Of a stretch of 64,000 nucleotides of DNA, positions 12,206-24,449 are shown piece after piece. The translations under genes and the position numbers were made by a program. The notes below the pieces were generated by a model, which searched no databases, was not told the origin of the DNA, and worked only from the letters and a program-made list of their open reading frames with translations. This stretch comes from Gnetum montanum (taxonomy: Eukaryota > Streptophyta > Gnetopsida > Gnetales > Gnetaceae). Positions within the stretch are counted from its first letter, which is position 1. Every line of letters starts with the position of its first letter. The stretch is from NCBI GenBank assembly GCA_015680685.1, contig MNCI01004660.1:357785-421784 (forward strand), read 5' to 3'.

Positions 12206-12289
12206 AGGCACTTGACTTATGCTATTGACATGCTCATCCAAAAATTTCAGATCTGTTATCACTTGATCATCTATTAGTGAAGCTGTAAG

Positions 12290-12565
12290 TTATGCTACTA
12301 TTGCTTGACCTTTTGTGGATGTTTGGACTATAAAGTGTAGGCCAAACTCCATGGTTATTACTTTCCCCAATGCAATTCGACTACTTTTGTAGATTTTTGT
12401 GGTAATAGCTTGGAGTATGTTGCTTTTGTAGATAATGTTGACTTGACTACAGAGTAGATAATGTCTTCACTTCTTATGTGTGAAGACTAGGGCAAGGTAG
12501 TTCTTCTCCACATAATTGTATTTTACTTCATGGGTCACTAACGGATGACTTAAGTACTAAACAAG
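12290..12565 (-). pseudogene. pol: Element A gypsy RNase H
   Basis: Minus-strand homology to the RNase H region of C: EVKYNYVEKNYLALVFTHKK, then RHYLL, and KVITMEFGLHF...STKGQAIVA. It follows almost directly after the RT N-terminal piece, because the RT core between them is deleted. Confidence 0.75.
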
Positions 12566-12570
12566 GAACT

Positions 12571-13050
12571 CTAAGCCATCATCTTGCTTCTCGCAATAGC
12601 TTTTTGTTTGGCTATTTTTACATGAGGATCAAGGATAATGTTATGTTGTATTATGCAAGGGTCTAGGCTTGGCATGTCCTTGTAGGACCATGTGAACACC
12701 TTGACATTATTATTGAGGACTTTAGTGATGCTTTTTTTGAATTGAGGCTCTAACAAGGAACTAAGTTTTAGTGTCTTTACCGCACCTTTACATGTTACTA
12801 CAGGGACTTCAATAATGGGGTCCTTGGTTATGTCACCTACCTCTAGGTCTAGAGCTTTGACTAGATTGTTTAGCCAATCTAGGGATGCCTCTAGAGATGC
12901 TAGATGTGTGTTGTAAGCTATGGGCTCAAAGTCTAGGAATTTAGTGTTTATGCATCACATGAAATTTCCATAAGGTCTATTTAAAACCAAGGGTAAATGA
13001 AGATACTCATATGCACTCATGTTGCAATCTTGCCAAGATTCCTACAAAAG
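12571..13050 (-). pseudogene. pol: Element A RT N-terminal remnant
   Basis: The minus strand encodes the region before the RT palm: MSAYEYLHLPL near 13020, LEASLDWLNNLVKALDLE, then VFTWSYKDMPSLDP and IILDPHVKIAKQK. In C the corresponding text continues into the RT palm; here it jumps at about 12580 to the RNase H. No FMDGFSGYNQ or YVDD motif is present, so roughly 700-900 bp of RT is lost. At the module start (near 13050) the minus strand shows a TTTCTAGTTCTTTTGTAG acceptor-like sequence. Confidence 0.75.
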
Positions 13051-13189
13051 AACTAGAAAAATGTCAAGTGACACCTATCTTAATAAAGTAAAATGCATAA
13101 GGTAAGGAAGAAAATGTTATCAAAAACTTGCCTAAATGTGTGGTTATGGGATTAGGTAAGAAAGTGTAGGAATGAATATGGTGCCTTGG

Positions 13190-13290
13190 TAGGCCCTAAG
13201 ATTTCCATTTTAAGATTGTAGTGGACCATTGATTGCATGGGACACATCAGTGTAGCCAAGCTAGAAAGGTTTTAAACATGGAATTTGGCT
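13190..13290 (-). repeat. Module-edge repeat between RT and antisense gene of element A
   Basis: One or two degenerate units (TTTTAAGATTGTAGTGGACCA at 13209-13229) of the repeat family found after the integrase. It marks the RT-side edge of the protease-RT interval. Confidence 0.4.
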
Positions 13291-14286
13291 CGGCATTTAA
13301 TAGGTAATCAGAAAAAAATTAAAAAAAAATTCTAAGTCTAGGGATGCTAAAAAGTTAGAAAAATTCTTGAACTCTAGATGCCACACTCATCCCATGTTAC
13401 ATGAGACATGGGACAATACCCAAGAGGGTGACATGTCCATCATCCTAGAAACATATAAATAGGAGTTTTCACCATGGTGAACCTATCAATTTCAAAAGTT
13501 AAAATGAGTAGTCACCAAGCATAGCATAACCAAAGTAGAGAGAAATAGAGCATAGCAATGAGGACGAACAAGAATAGAGCATAACCACTGACCATGATAC
13601 ACTGCAGTGAATGCCAATACCCTAGACTCACCAACGTGGATGAGAGAGAATGTGTGTTGAGATGCCTTCCTAGGGCATGCACAGAGGAGTGTAGAGAGAT
13701 GCCATTGGCTAGGTAAGACACTACGCTCTACCCTTTTGATGTTTTCCTTTTCTTTTAGTTTTTTACATTGTTTGCATGGGGTTTTGGGTTTTAGGGATGC
13801 CCTACCTTGGGTATGGACCACCACCACCACCATGGTTGCCATGCAGCTATAGCTAGGAGAAATGAATGCATGTGGGTGATAGGTTTTGTGAGTTTCCTAC
13901 TATTATGGATTTTTTGCATGTAGTTTTGTTTTGCATAATGCATGTGTTTTTTGTTCTTACACAGAGGACACAAGACATGGCCAAAATGATTACAAAATGG
14001 AAACACAAAACATAATGATTAGGATTAAGTGATGCTAAGTGTTAGAGCGTAACGGAGTGGGTAGGATGACCACAAGGGTCAAGGCTATGCCACACCTAGA
14101 TTTTAACACTTAGGTGTTACGTTTTAATGTTATGCTTTTATGAGTTAGAAAAGTTTTGAATTTTCTTGTATGAGGGTATGCTTCAAAGAGCATGACAAAA
14201 ATATAGAAAAATTTTCATTGAATTTTTTAAAGGTTGCTAATAATTACTAAATGTGTTGTATCATAGCCACCAATGTTTTTGCTGAG
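13291..14286. other. Element A interval upstream of the recognisable antisense exons
   Basis: The + strand may hold an exon ending at a donor-like GGCTAG/GTAAGACAC (near 13710), but I cannot align its translation with C or D. The FCP1-like exon seen in C and D was not found here, so it is probably deleted. The minus-strand 116-codon frame at 13492-13842 has no recognised content. Confidence 0.35.
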
Positions 14287-15589
14287 GGTTCAACATCCAC
14301 CTCCACCTTCCGCATGTAGCCATGTACAGAGGCACTTGATAAGTTCACCTTCATGCAAGGCTTGGTGGAGGACATGGTGGACTATATACAACAAATGGAA
14401 CCTAAGATTCGTATGTCTATATATGCCTACTTTACTCTACCAATTTACTACTTGGTCCATAGCTAATTTTGTTTTGCATATTGTATGCAAACAGGTTCCT
14501 AGCTTTGATGTAACCTAAATAGGAAGTACAAGGTTTATGCTATGCCTAAGTTTCCCCCTAAAGTGGAGCAAGTACCCCATTGCATGTATGATAAGGCAAC
14601 TAAGCGTACACTCTCATCTGTGAGAGCATTATGGGAATGCAGGTGCAATAATGAACATCTCTGAAAATGGGTGCATGAGCTCCAAGATAAGGGGACAAAC
14701 TAAAATGCAAAACTAGAGGACCTGCAGACCCATTATAACTTCCTAATGGTCCATGACAAAGGAGACAGTACCTGGTGCATAGCTAAGATTGACTATGTCA
14801 AGTACTGATCAACCATCTATGGAAAAAATAAGGCCACTCGATAGGTAATAAAGCAATGGCTACAAATGGACCTATTAACTAGGAATAACCAAGACTAGAA
14901 GGATTATAGAGCTAAAGTGTATCAATGGGGTTAAACCTAGAAGAACCATAAACACCACTACAAGCAAGCATGATAGGCATAGCTTAAAAGGTACAAATAT
15001 GAGTCCATGGAGCATCATTGCCATAACATGTTTCTTGATGCAATTGGCACAACATGGGCTTATGAACTATTTGCTAGCAATGTAGTGGTGAGTGAAACCC
15101 CAGAGAGACACATTGTTGTGCCTTCAGGAGAGGTTACTTTTGGTACATTTTTGTTAGGGCCACCCTCATGGATAACTATGGAGAACGGAAAAACCTTTGC
15201 AGTATTGACCTTGGTGAGGAGGATTGGACATAGCTATCGAAGATGGAAATCCTCTAATGTTTAAAGGTGGGACTTGATAGGATGCTCCTAGATATGGATG
15301 TAGGTCCCTCTCAGGTTGGTCTGGTTTGAATTATTTTTATTTGTTTTGTAATAATTTTTCATGTCACTTATTTATCAACTAATTTATTATTTTATTTTTC
15401 CTAAAGTAGGTTTTAGGCAATGGTGTAGGCCCCAGTGAAGTAGTAGATGAAGAGGAAGAGGAAGAAGAAGAACTGCCAACCCACACCAAATACCACTGGT
15501 TGAGTAGCCCAAATTGTAGACCTTGTATTGGGAAGTTTTGCATTTTGACAACTTTTTGTTTTGGATATACACTTGAACTATATATTTAA
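14287..15589 (+). pseudogene. Antisense gene of element A (3' exons)
   Basis: This gene opposes the element. Exon 14287-14410 encodes ALDKFTFMQGLVEDMV, matching C (DKFTFVQGLVDDMI) and D (KKVEFMHGMAKDII). An intron 14411-14494 (GTATGT...AACAG) leads to a long exon, 14495-15314, containing QWLQMDLLTRNNQD (C: MQMDFLALKCQD) and a VPSGEVTF...LGPPSWITME stretch. A second intron, 15315-15409 (GTTGGT...AGTAG), leads to a terminal exon with a run of nine Glu residues (after VVD), stopping at 15589. Both introns fall where those of C and D fall. It has many stops. No FCP1-like exon was found. The function of these exons is unknown; they are charged and coiled-coil-like. Confidence 0.7.
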
Positions 15590-15699
15590 TTGATGATTTA
15601 ATGGAAATATGATGATGATTCATATATGAATTTTTTGTATTTTTTGTAATGTTTTGGAAATTATATCTTGCACTTGATTGATGCAATTAGGCCCCTTGT

Positions 15700-15955
15700 C
15701 GGTCCCATGCTAGTTTAAGGCCATGGTAAAAGGGCCAATACTAATTTAAGGCCATTTCAGGCCATCGCTAATTTAAGACCAATTTTGGCCATCATTAGTT
15801 TAAGACCATTTCGGGCCATTGTGCAAAGCAAAAGAAGTTGCCAGTTTTAGGCCTTAGCGGGCCATGCAATAGTTTAGGGCCTTTCTAGGCTATAGTGTAA
15901 AAAGGATGCAAGTTGCCAGTTTTAAGCCTTAGTGGGCCATTTTTTATGAGAATGT
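15700..15955 (-). repeat. Module-edge repeats between antisense gene and protease of element A
   Basis: Seven or eight loose copies of CTAGTTTAAGGCCAT / AATTTAAGACCA / CCAGTTTTAGGCC. Same family and orientation as the array at 10080-10425. Confidence 0.75.
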
Positions 15956-16042
15956 AGTAAAATTGCATAAACTAAAGAAATGAAATGACTAGTTCAAGAT
16001 GCAACCGACTACAAAAATGTAATTGTATAAGAAAAAAACAAG

Positions 16043-16750
16043 CTAGACATGCAAATAGACTAAGGGGATACCTTCGTCATGTAAGTATTTCCTAACCCGA
16101 TGTGGGTTAAGAGGTTCATAAGCCCTAGGAGGCATAAGGTGATACTCACCTAGACCCTCATCATTTTCATAAAAGGGTAATTTTGCCTCGAGAGCTCCCT
16201 TAGGGAGGTTTCTCATTTCATTTGGTTTCTCGGATGGATTAGCTAGACAAAGTTGGCATTCATCTTGAATAGGTGGCATGTCTTCAGAGAACTCTACTTT
16301 CTACCGTTGCTCTACATCAATGTTGTTGATGGTTGGGGGAGATACATTTTCACCATATATTACCACCTCTTCACCCTCATAGGGTAGGTGGATCTCCTAA
16401 TGGATAGGTGAAGAGATGGCTCATAACTGGGCTAGCCAAGACCTCCCTATGATTAAGTTGAAACTAGGAATCTCTTCAATGACAATGAACTCAATAGTAG
16501 TGGGAAATTGCTTCCATATAATGAAAGATATTGTGACCATTCCCTTTATGAAAACATGTGCTTCATTGAAGGATTTTAAGCACTTAGTTTTAGTTGGCTT
16601 GATCTGGTTAACCAAATCAAATTTGTCAACAACAAGGAATGGGATGACGTTGGTTGCCATCTCGTTGTCAATGTGCACCCTATAGATTTTGTACTATCCT
16701 ATGCAAATCATTATAAACATTGGTGCACTAGTCACTTGACCCTTTTCAGG
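16043..16750 (-). pseudogene. pol: Element A aspartic protease region
   Basis: The minus strand encodes VHIDNEMATNVIPF, aligned to C's VHVDDGATTNVISF, which is the retropepsin active-site region, then IIGRSWLAQL, aligned to LILGRSWLAQL. The active-site Gly is lost (D-N-E instead of D-D-G). A 78-codon open stretch follows (16279-16043), with ELPFYENDEG-like text and ending near HRVRKYLHDEG. At this end all three elements have a GT (here GAAG/GTATCC, near 16055), a candidate splice donor. Confidence 0.75.
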
Positions 16751-17144
16751 GTCAAACTTGATGATCTCATCATGAAATGTCAGGGGTGTTAACCTCGACT
16801 CCTGGGTTATTAGGGGAAGCATTATAGCATGGATGGACTTTTCATCAGTTGGAACATCCTACTTGATAGGAATAGAGGTTAACATGTGGAATAATGCTTT
16901 GTGGTGAGTAGAGGAGTTCATTATCAAGTCATATAGGCTAAGAGTTATGTTCTTTTGTTTGAGAGCCTATTTAATCTTTGCTAGTGCATCCAAGAAGTAT
17001 TTTTTGCTATTCATTGTTTTGGTAGCCCATAACTCCTCCATGTGACCCAAGAGACAAATCTCTTAGGGAGGAGATTTAGCCTTGTGTAGTAGGCTTTCAA
17101 GCCTTATTGGTCATTCATTGATTACTTGCACTTGCATTAGCATT

Positions 17145-17900
17145 CTAAGGTGATGAGGCCATGGGGATGGTAGACAAGAAAACGAGCTTAGGAGGACCTA
17201 ACTCTAGATGTTCCCTAATTATTTTGTTAGTGAGATGCTCATTGGGTCTCTTGGGATGCAACTTCGGATGGGGAAGATATGATGTAGTTCCCCCAACTCG
17301 ACCTTGAGTAGGTAGGGGATCCACACGTTGTGTCACCTTAATGACAAAGGATGTTTGGGTTGCCATTGTTGTGATGTGTTGTGGAGCCCTAACCACAAAG
17401 GGAATTGTGGGCATCCAAGGTGGTGCTCTGATGATGAAAGGGGACTATGATCTAGTTGACATCAAGGCCCTAGCATTACCAATGGCACATGAACTACAAA
17501 TGGTTCATGCATCGATTCCATGTCCTCATCAATACTAATGACAATGATGATGTATTTTGCACTCCTCATGGTGAGGGGGTTTTTATAGACCTTCATTTGT
17601 TGGTTTTCTAGTCACACAAGATTGCTATCACTAAGGATCAATTTTCCATGATCAATCATGTGTTGAATGTCATATTTTAAGGCTAAGTAGTAGTTTGTAT
17701 CATGGCCATGAGATTGGTGATAGTTGCAGAATCGGTCCAACCTAAAGTTTTTAGGGACTAGGGGCTCATTTGGCATAGTTGCTAAGGGCTTTCTGAGGAC
17801 TTCATAGTATCACTCATGATGATTGCATGCATCCTCAGACATCTACTTGTGTTGGATGCACCTAGCACAAAGCAATTGGTCCAAAAGCTCAGATAGCTTG
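17145..17900 (-). pseudogene. gag: Element A gag-protease linker with zinc knuckle
   Basis: Minus-strand coding between gag and protease. Near 17760-17640 it reads FCNYHQSHGHDTNYY, the Cys/His pattern common in Tat gag (C-x2-H-x3-GHD), then LKYDIQHMIDHGKL. The last Cys is replaced by Tyr. Further on comes MPTIPFVVRAPQ, which matches C at 34491 (MPLAPFVIRGPK). It would bind element RNA. Confidence 0.65.
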
Positions 17901-19521
17901 ATAGGTAATGGAGTATACTTTGAGTGATCATTTCACTCAAAGTTTGGCCTTGGGGTAGCTTGCCCTATGACGGCCAATGGTCTAGTGTGGTTGGTTCTCG
18001 TAGTGCAAAACTGGATGCTTTATTGTTGTTGCCTAGGGCTTTGAACCCCTTGACCATTGGTTTAGTGTTGTTTGGCTTAGCCTCATCGACCATAGCTACA
18101 ATAGTTATTGTTGCCTTACCTTTTTCTTTGTCCTTCTTTGTGTGTGTGTTCTTATAGGCCACATAGGCGAAGTCCTTACTAGCCTCTACCACACCTTGGA
18201 TGCTCTTTGTTTAAGCAAAGGCTTGGCTCAGGGAGCATGGGGCTAGATAGTATAGCTTTGACTTAACGAAGTCATTTATCACACCTTTAAATATGGCCAG
18301 AAGGTGGGTTTTTGGTATTGGCTCACAAATTTCATTGAGTGCGGCACTCCACTATTGAATGAAAAGTTACAAAGTGGGCATTGGAGGTTCCCCTCATCAT
18401 TCGATTTGGTGAACTAAGAAAGCTGGACCCCGAGAGGCAAGGTTAGTGATGAGACCATAGGACCAATGGGGTCATCCTAGTAGAAGTCCATCACATGGAC
18501 CATTTCAGAGTTGTCAGCTTTAAGCCACCTAACCTCATCCATTAGTGTTTGGATGAGTTGGAACACCTAGTCCAAACTTGAGGAAGATGCAATTAGTTGT
18601 ACTGATTGTGTACCCATGGTACTATTTGAGTGGCTAACATTCCTGTTGTATGCTATGCGACCATGTTGGATGCTTGTTGCATTTGCTATTGAGTGTATTT
18701 TGTGCATGCAATTATTGTTCCATAGGCACAAAGGCTAGAACCCACCACATGGCTATGTCTTGCACTATTGTTGGAGGTGCCAACGAGATGGTTGGGATGA
18801 AGGACACCTGACTCATGTGTGGCTGAGAAAAGGACATCATGTGCACATACCACTGTGTTGGCATCATGGATGTCGGTAGGGAAGGCTACACAGACTAGGT
18901 GGAGATGATGAAGGGAAAGGTGGTAGAGGGTCCCACACCTTGTTGTGCATGCAATACTTGGTGTCTTGCTACCATAGGCATGGACCTAGGTGGTGAGAGT
19001 GATGTTATTGCCTCAAAGAAGGTAGATGATTGTGATTGGTGTGGGAAAATACTAGAAATAGGCTATTGGATAGAGGCATAATATGGGATACTGATCTTTG
19101 AACAAGCCTCAAACTTGTCTTGCCCATCCTGTAAGGGCTCATCATAGTTTGATGTTGTAGCATGCTCATTAGGCCCACTCACTCTAATGAGTTGGTCTAG
19201 CAACCATTGAAAGTTATTGGTAAGCAGGATGAAGACATCATATGTAGGAAGGAATTCCTTCCTATTCCTGTGTATGATTTCAAAGCTTCGCTTGACATCT
19301 AGTTCTTGGTTATCTAGGGATAAACCCACTTAAAGTTTCATGTAGAGGAATTTATATTTTTCATCATTGAGTGCCATGTGCTTGGGCAGTTGGTTGCGTA
19401 GCTTGAGTGACTACCATTGTGGCTATACAAGATTGAGTGGGGGCTCGATATCTACCACTTGCTAGATGGGGTGGGTTACCTCCATGCTTAGGGTAGAGGT
19501 TGAAGGGTTCATGGGATTCAT
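17901..19521 (-). pseudogene. gag: Element A gag
   Basis: Gag forms the particle that packages element RNA. The chosen start is the minus-strand ATG at 19521 (MNPMNPSTS), because homology to C and D gag begins just after it. N-terminal text KRSFEIIHRNRKEFLP matches C (KRSFEFAYCNREEFVP). The C-terminal half has HLLAIFKGV, SKLYYLAP and EASKDFAYVAYKNTHTKK. Compared with C, about 75 codons are missing between MDFY-DDPIGP and the IQ-WSAALNEICEP stretch. There are multiple stops and frame changes. Confidence 0.8.
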
Positions 19522-19976
19522 GTTACTATGTAAAAACACAAGAAGTGATAGTGCTGAAAAAAAATGGTTAAGTGTAGAGAACATTGGAAAAATAGCTAAG
19601 TATGAAAAACTATGAAAACAAGCCAAAATATGACAACCTTTGGAAACACTGCTGAAAAATGACTAACTCTAGTGTTACACTTGCTACACTCTGAGAACTT
19701 GATATGCTCTCTAGAACACCCAGAGTTTTGAATGTAATGGGTACACTTAGGCTTTTGTCCTATAGGGTTCTAGGGGAACTAACAATTGGGACCAATCTAC
19801 ATCAACCGAATCATAGACAATTCCTGTGTTGGTCTATGATCCAAATACTACCATGGTAGGTCCACAGGAGTGTTACACCTATGCTAGCTTGAAACTAGTA
19901 ATGGTAGTACACAAAGCATGCAGGACTACCCTTAAACATAGAAGGAATTGGAGGCCCTCCTTCTAGCACAAAAAAC
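19522..19976 (-). other. Element A leader with conserved primer-site-like motif
   Basis: On the minus strand, just after the 5' LTR, lies TTGTGCTAGAAGGAGGGCC (19951-19969). The same motif follows the 5' LTR in D (58998-59017) and C (30942-30960), where a primer-binding site is expected. I cannot match it to a tRNA 3' end from memory. Confidence 0.6.
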
Positions 19977-21558
19977 TATGATGACTAAAAACTTTGGTGG
20001 CTAGAACATTGAGAGGTCAATAGGCATATAACTGAATCCCAAGTCTATGCAAGGGCTATGTTGGAAAATGGAGATGGGGTGCCCTAAACTATCTTGTCGA
20101 TTAGACAAGGACATACAAGGTGTTAAGATAAAAATGTGTGAGAGGGGTTTATACAACATTACATGTGGGCACAGGGGCAAGCTAAGCTAGAGCGTAGTGG
20201 GGTATCTTGACCTAAGAACAATAATGTAAACATGCAAATACGTATGAAATAGTGAGAAAAATCAAGTGATATGCCAAATACCAAAGAAGAAATTCTTGAA
20301 AAATGCAATGGAACTTGAGAATGAAAGTGCACCACCCCAAATAGGGGAGTGTAGCTATCATAGGAAAAGAGGTGACAGTGGTATGTGATGTACAAGCAAG
20401 CACAGTGGTAGTGTAGCAGTGTATTCATAGTCTCTAGGATGTCTAGGATCTAGAACTAACGATTGTCATGGGGACTAAACTTGCTAGGTTGGATGTTGCC
20501 ATGTTTTGTGAATATAGCGGTGAACTACATTCTGGACGGTGTGCACTAGTGGCTTAATAGGATCCCAGAATGCGCCAAAGTGCTTAAGTGATCAAGTGAA
20601 AAAGTGCCAAGGATGCTCAAAATGTCAAAATGCCCAATGCTCTTTTTGATTTTCCAAGCCCTAGAGTGATAAATGCAGAGTTATTTATAGGGCTAGGGTT
20701 AGCATGAAATGTGGATTAGGTGCCACTTGGCACAAGATGTGGATCAGGCATCATGTGGCATGGGAGTAGATGGGGCTATGCTAACCTTGCTACACTCCCA
20801 TGGGAGTAACAAGTGCTATATCCTAGAGTACTAGAACAGATCCCTAGAGACTACTGAATTGTGACTACACTACCATGATTGCATGTGCCAAAGTTTGAAT
20901 GACTGTAATGTACCTACAAATAATGCAAAAATAGTGCAACTTGGAAGCTATGATCTAGGACTATGTCTTCCCCTCTTTCGAGTAGGGTCAAGCATAGGTA
21001 CAATTTTGGGGATCAATGGGGGTACAAAAGAGATACAAATCGTTGATCCTAGGTATTGGAGTATAATCAAAGCTAAGAAGAAGGCTAATGCTAAGTTTTG
21101 TAAGCTTTTGGAGGTTGTTAAATGATTTTCTTCAATGTCACATTGGCTACGCTCTAGCACTAGTTAACTTAGCTATGCTTTGAAGTGTTGTAAAGTGTAG
21201 TAGGGAGACATAGAAAAACTTGATAGAATTTGTAGGCTTTCCTCATGATATGTTAGCTATGCTCTAGGGCATAACAACTTTTGACTTGGTACTTGGGCAA
21301 ACTGACCATGGAAATGTGTGCTATGCTAGCTACACTCTAGAGTGTAGTAGGCCAAGTGAGAGTGTAGTAGAACACTTAGAAAAATTTTTCATGCAACTGC
21401 TATTGACACTTAGAAAATTTTGCAAAATAGGCCTTGATGCATGCTATGCTAGCTACACTGGGGAGCATAGCACAACACTCAGAAAAAAATTTGCCAAGTT
21501 TTGACACTTAGATAAATTTGCAATTGAAGTGCTAAAGCTCGAAATTGGTGGTGTTTCA
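19977..21558 (-). repeat. Element A 5' LTR
   Basis: It pairs with 6726-8555. Its inner end reads TA instead of TG on the + strand, consistent with CAG to TAG on the minus strand. A TATA box (minus strand) lies at 20682-20689. It is about 250 bp shorter than the 3' copy; text near 8015-8290 of that copy is missing here. Confidence 0.8.
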
Positions 21559-22560
21559 CCAGTTGGTTGAGAATTTATTCACATGCTTACAGATGGCTTT
21601 GAGGACTAGGTCATCCTCCTTGTTCTTATACTTGGTGAAGTTATGGTGCTACTACCACTTTCGCCTATCTTGATTGTGTTCAATGTGAGCAAGCACTTGT
21701 ATACATTACTCCTCCACCAATTCTAGGACCATTGTTCATTATTCCTTATTCTTCTCATCATTGATGAAGTTGATCAAGGCAAGTCAAAGTGACAACACCT
21801 ACAATTCAAGAGGCAAAATAACTTCAAAACCATAAACTAGGCTATAAGGGGTTACACCACTTATCGTGTGATAGGTTGTTCTATAGGCCCATAGTGCATG
21901 GATAAGTCACTAATGCCATTTGCACTTGCTATTGTTGAGCATCTTCTTAAGCAATTTGATGATGGCCTTGTTAGCTACTTCTACTTTTCCATTGGCTTGA
22001 GGGTAATACGGTATTGAGAAAGAATGCTTAATTCCTAAAAAATCTTTCATTTCATGGCTACTAAATTTTGTTTCATTATCTATAACTATGGTCATGGGTA
22101 TGCAAAAATGGGATACAATGTTATTTAGAATAAGCTTGTAGACTTAGTAAAATGTAGTCTTCATTAGGGAAATAGCCTCAACCCACTTGGTAAAGTATTT
22201 GGTTGTAGTGATGATGAAGCTATGTCTTGCGGAAGACTTAGGCATTATAGGTCCAATGATATCCAACCCCCATCATTGAAATGGCCAAGTGATTTAAGTA
22301 GTGTACAACTCAGTTGATGATACATATATTAGGTTACTATGTCATTGGCACATGTCACATCGCTTAACCTTTTGTAGGTAGTCACTTTTCATATGGGGCT
22401 AGTCGTATCCTAACCATCTAATCTTAGCAATCATAGCTCTAGGTCCTATATGTCCCCCATAAACACCCTCATGAACCTCCTCTTGGACAATTCTAGCTTT
22501 AGTTTTACCCAAGCACTTTAGTAATATTCCATCATAGGATCATCAACATAATGTGTTATC
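21559..22560 (-). pseudogene. pol: Element D integrase, main part
   Basis: The minus strand encodes EVHEGVYGGHIGPRAM and CDMCQ (HHCC zinc domain), then IGPIMPKSSARHSFI, KYFTKWVEA, VIDNETKFSS and SIPYYPQANGKVEVANKAI. As in A, the first catalytic Asp is Lys; the second (IDN) is kept. It has many stops. Element A interrupts the C-terminal part at 21559, and the end is at 6725-6601. Confidence 0.8.
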
Positions 22561-22784
22561 ATCTACAATGACATATTACTTCAAGCATTTATGTACAACA
22601 TCCTTTTGAGTAGTAGTTAGGTCTTTGTCATGCATACGATGAAATTTCATATTGTCATACCACTCCTTAGCAAGAAAAATATGAATGATGCTCACAAAGA
22701 TGTCCTTAATGGTTTGTGTGATGGGAATAACATAGTTCATGATTAAGGTGGGCAACTTACTAAACACATCTAGCCTGACACTGA

Positions 22785-23175
22785 GGGCTAGCATGGCAAT
22801 TCCATTAGCTATGAAATTCTTGTTTCAGGGTATGTGTTGGATATTAATGTCTATGAATTATTGTAACAATTGGTTCCCTAGGTCATAGTAAGATTGTAAA
22901 TTTTTGGATTTATGTGCATAGACTTTAATTACTTGGTTAACCACAAGTTGTGAATTGCCTTTGATCATTAAGCATCTAATTCCAAGGTCATGAGCTATCA
23001 TCATCTATTTGATCATACCCTCATACTCTGCTATGTTTTTGATGCATGGAAAACCAAAATGATAGGTGAAGGGTTCCAATTTCATCAAATGGAAATGTTA
23101 TGATGGTAGCGGCATTGGCCACATAGGTAGTTGAAGCTGCATCAAAGTGCATGAATACCTCATAACCCTCGAGCA
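22785..23175 (-). pseudogene. pol: Element D second RNase H domain
   Basis: Minus-strand text MHFDAASTTYVANAA, IAEYEGMI, IKGNSQLVVNQVIKVYAH and INIQHIP...IANGIAMLAL aligns with the second RNase H of C and A. The D-E-D/N motif positions are legible, the third changed to Asn (GNS). It is broken by stops and a frameshift. Confidence 0.75.
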
Positions 23176-23189
23176 CTTGGCTAATGATG

Positions 23190-23385
23190 TTAATGTGCTC
23201 ATCAAGAAACTCAAGATCTATGGTTCCTTGATCATCAATAGGTGAAACTGTTAGTTGTACGGCTATAGCCTAACCTTTCATTAAGGATTGAGAGATGTAA
23301 TGAAGGTCAAAATCCACAGTTATGGCTTTCCATTGGGCTATATGGCTACTATCATAAATGTTGGTTATTATGGATCTAAGCAAGT
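23190..23385 (-). pseudogene. pol: Element D gypsy RNase H, C-terminal scrap
   Basis: The minus strand encodes IYDSSHIAQWKAITVDFDLHY and SLMKG-AIAVQL, the end of the gypsy RNase H. The first half is missing, because the RT text stops at GATYQ (near 23397) and resumes here. The deletion is independent of the one in element A. Confidence 0.7.
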
Positions 23386-23389
23386 TATG

Positions 23390-24240
23390 GCTCATTAATA
23401 GGTTGCTCCAATTTTCTTAAGGACAAAGGAAATCATGGTATAACAAAAGGTATCCCAAGGGGTCATGAAGATCATGCTAAGTTGGTGCTTAGGATTAATC
23501 CTAAATTGGTTGTACCCAAAGAATCCATCCATAAAGGATAACAAAGAATGCCTAGCCATAGTATTGATAAGTTGATGAATACTTGGCAAAGGGAAGTCAT
23601 CCTTGATGGTATCTTTATTTACATATCAAAAATTAATGCAAATATGGATACTCCCATTTTTCTTAGAGACTTCCACTATGTTGAATACCCATTCTGCATG
23701 GTTAATAGCCCTAATGGAACTAGCTTGGTAGAGCTTTGAGATCTCATTGCAAACTACCAAGGCTAAGTCAATTCTAATTTTGTGCAATTTTTGCTTGACC
23801 GGTCTAATGTTAGGATTATGTATGATGTTGTGTTATACTAGGCATGGGCCTAGGCCTAGAATATATTCATATGACTAGGCAAAGGCTTAATATTTCTTTG
23901 TAGGACCTTGGTGATGTCTTGAGCCTATTAAGGTTCTAGTAAGGAACTTAGTTTAAGGATTTTCTGCTCACCATTATATGTTGTGATAGGAGCCTCAACT
24001 AAAGAGTCTTCAATTATGTCATCCACCTATAAGTCAAGGGTCTTGATCATGCTTTCAAGCCATTCTAGAGGTTTCTCTATCAAGGCTATGTAGTCGACTA
24101 GACTCTTAAGCTCAGGATCTAGGCAATCTAGTTTGATATACTATTCTACATCACCATGGGATTCACTTAGGCTCAAAGGTAGATTGATCTACTTCTAGGT
24201 ACTCATACTTTGATCCTGCATATCAACCAAAATCAATTTA
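23390..24240 (-). pseudogene. pol: Element D reverse transcriptase, N-terminal half
   Basis: Minus-strand remnant of the RT that copies element RNA to DNA. LEWLESMIKTLDL and VDDIIEDSLVEAPI lead into the palm, which shows SFMDGFFGYNQFRINP (first catalytic Asp region), TPWDTFCYTM and KKIGATYQ. The YVDD half is deleted. A GATATGCAG acceptor-like site lies just upstream of the module start (near 24215), on the minus strand. Confidence 0.8.
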
Positions 24241-24449
24241 AGTGGAACCTAGATAAAAATAAATAAACAATGCTAAGATGCTATAAAATTATGCAAATAC
24301 ATGTTATTCTAATACAAACAAGGTCATGCAAGGCTATAAATAAGGTAAAAAGAAGTAAACAAAGTGCAATAAGGGCCAAATAGAGGTTAAAACAAGGTTA
24401 AGAAAAGGGGAAGTACAAGAAATAAGGCTACAAATGGTCAATAAGGGTC

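Larger units (their letters stand above)
6726..21558 (-). mobile_element. Element A: Tat-like retrotransposon nested in element D
   Basis: LTRs at 6726-8555 and 19977-21558 bound it. The flanks are CTAGT (6721-6725) and CCAGT (21559-21563), a 5-bp duplication with one C-to-T difference. The minus-strand order is LTR, leader, gag, zinc knuckle, protease, edge repeats, antisense gene on +, RT remnant, two RNases H, integrase, ~30-bp array, PPT, LTR. Gag has lost about 75 codons and almost all of the RT is deleted, so it is defective. Confidence 0.85.

Noticed and set aside
20159-20428. 89-codon minus frame in the A 5' LTR with a counterpart at 6908-7162 in the 3' LTR
   Set aside because: Similarity follows from the two LTRs being copies of one sequence; no known domain and unlikely coding within an LTR.
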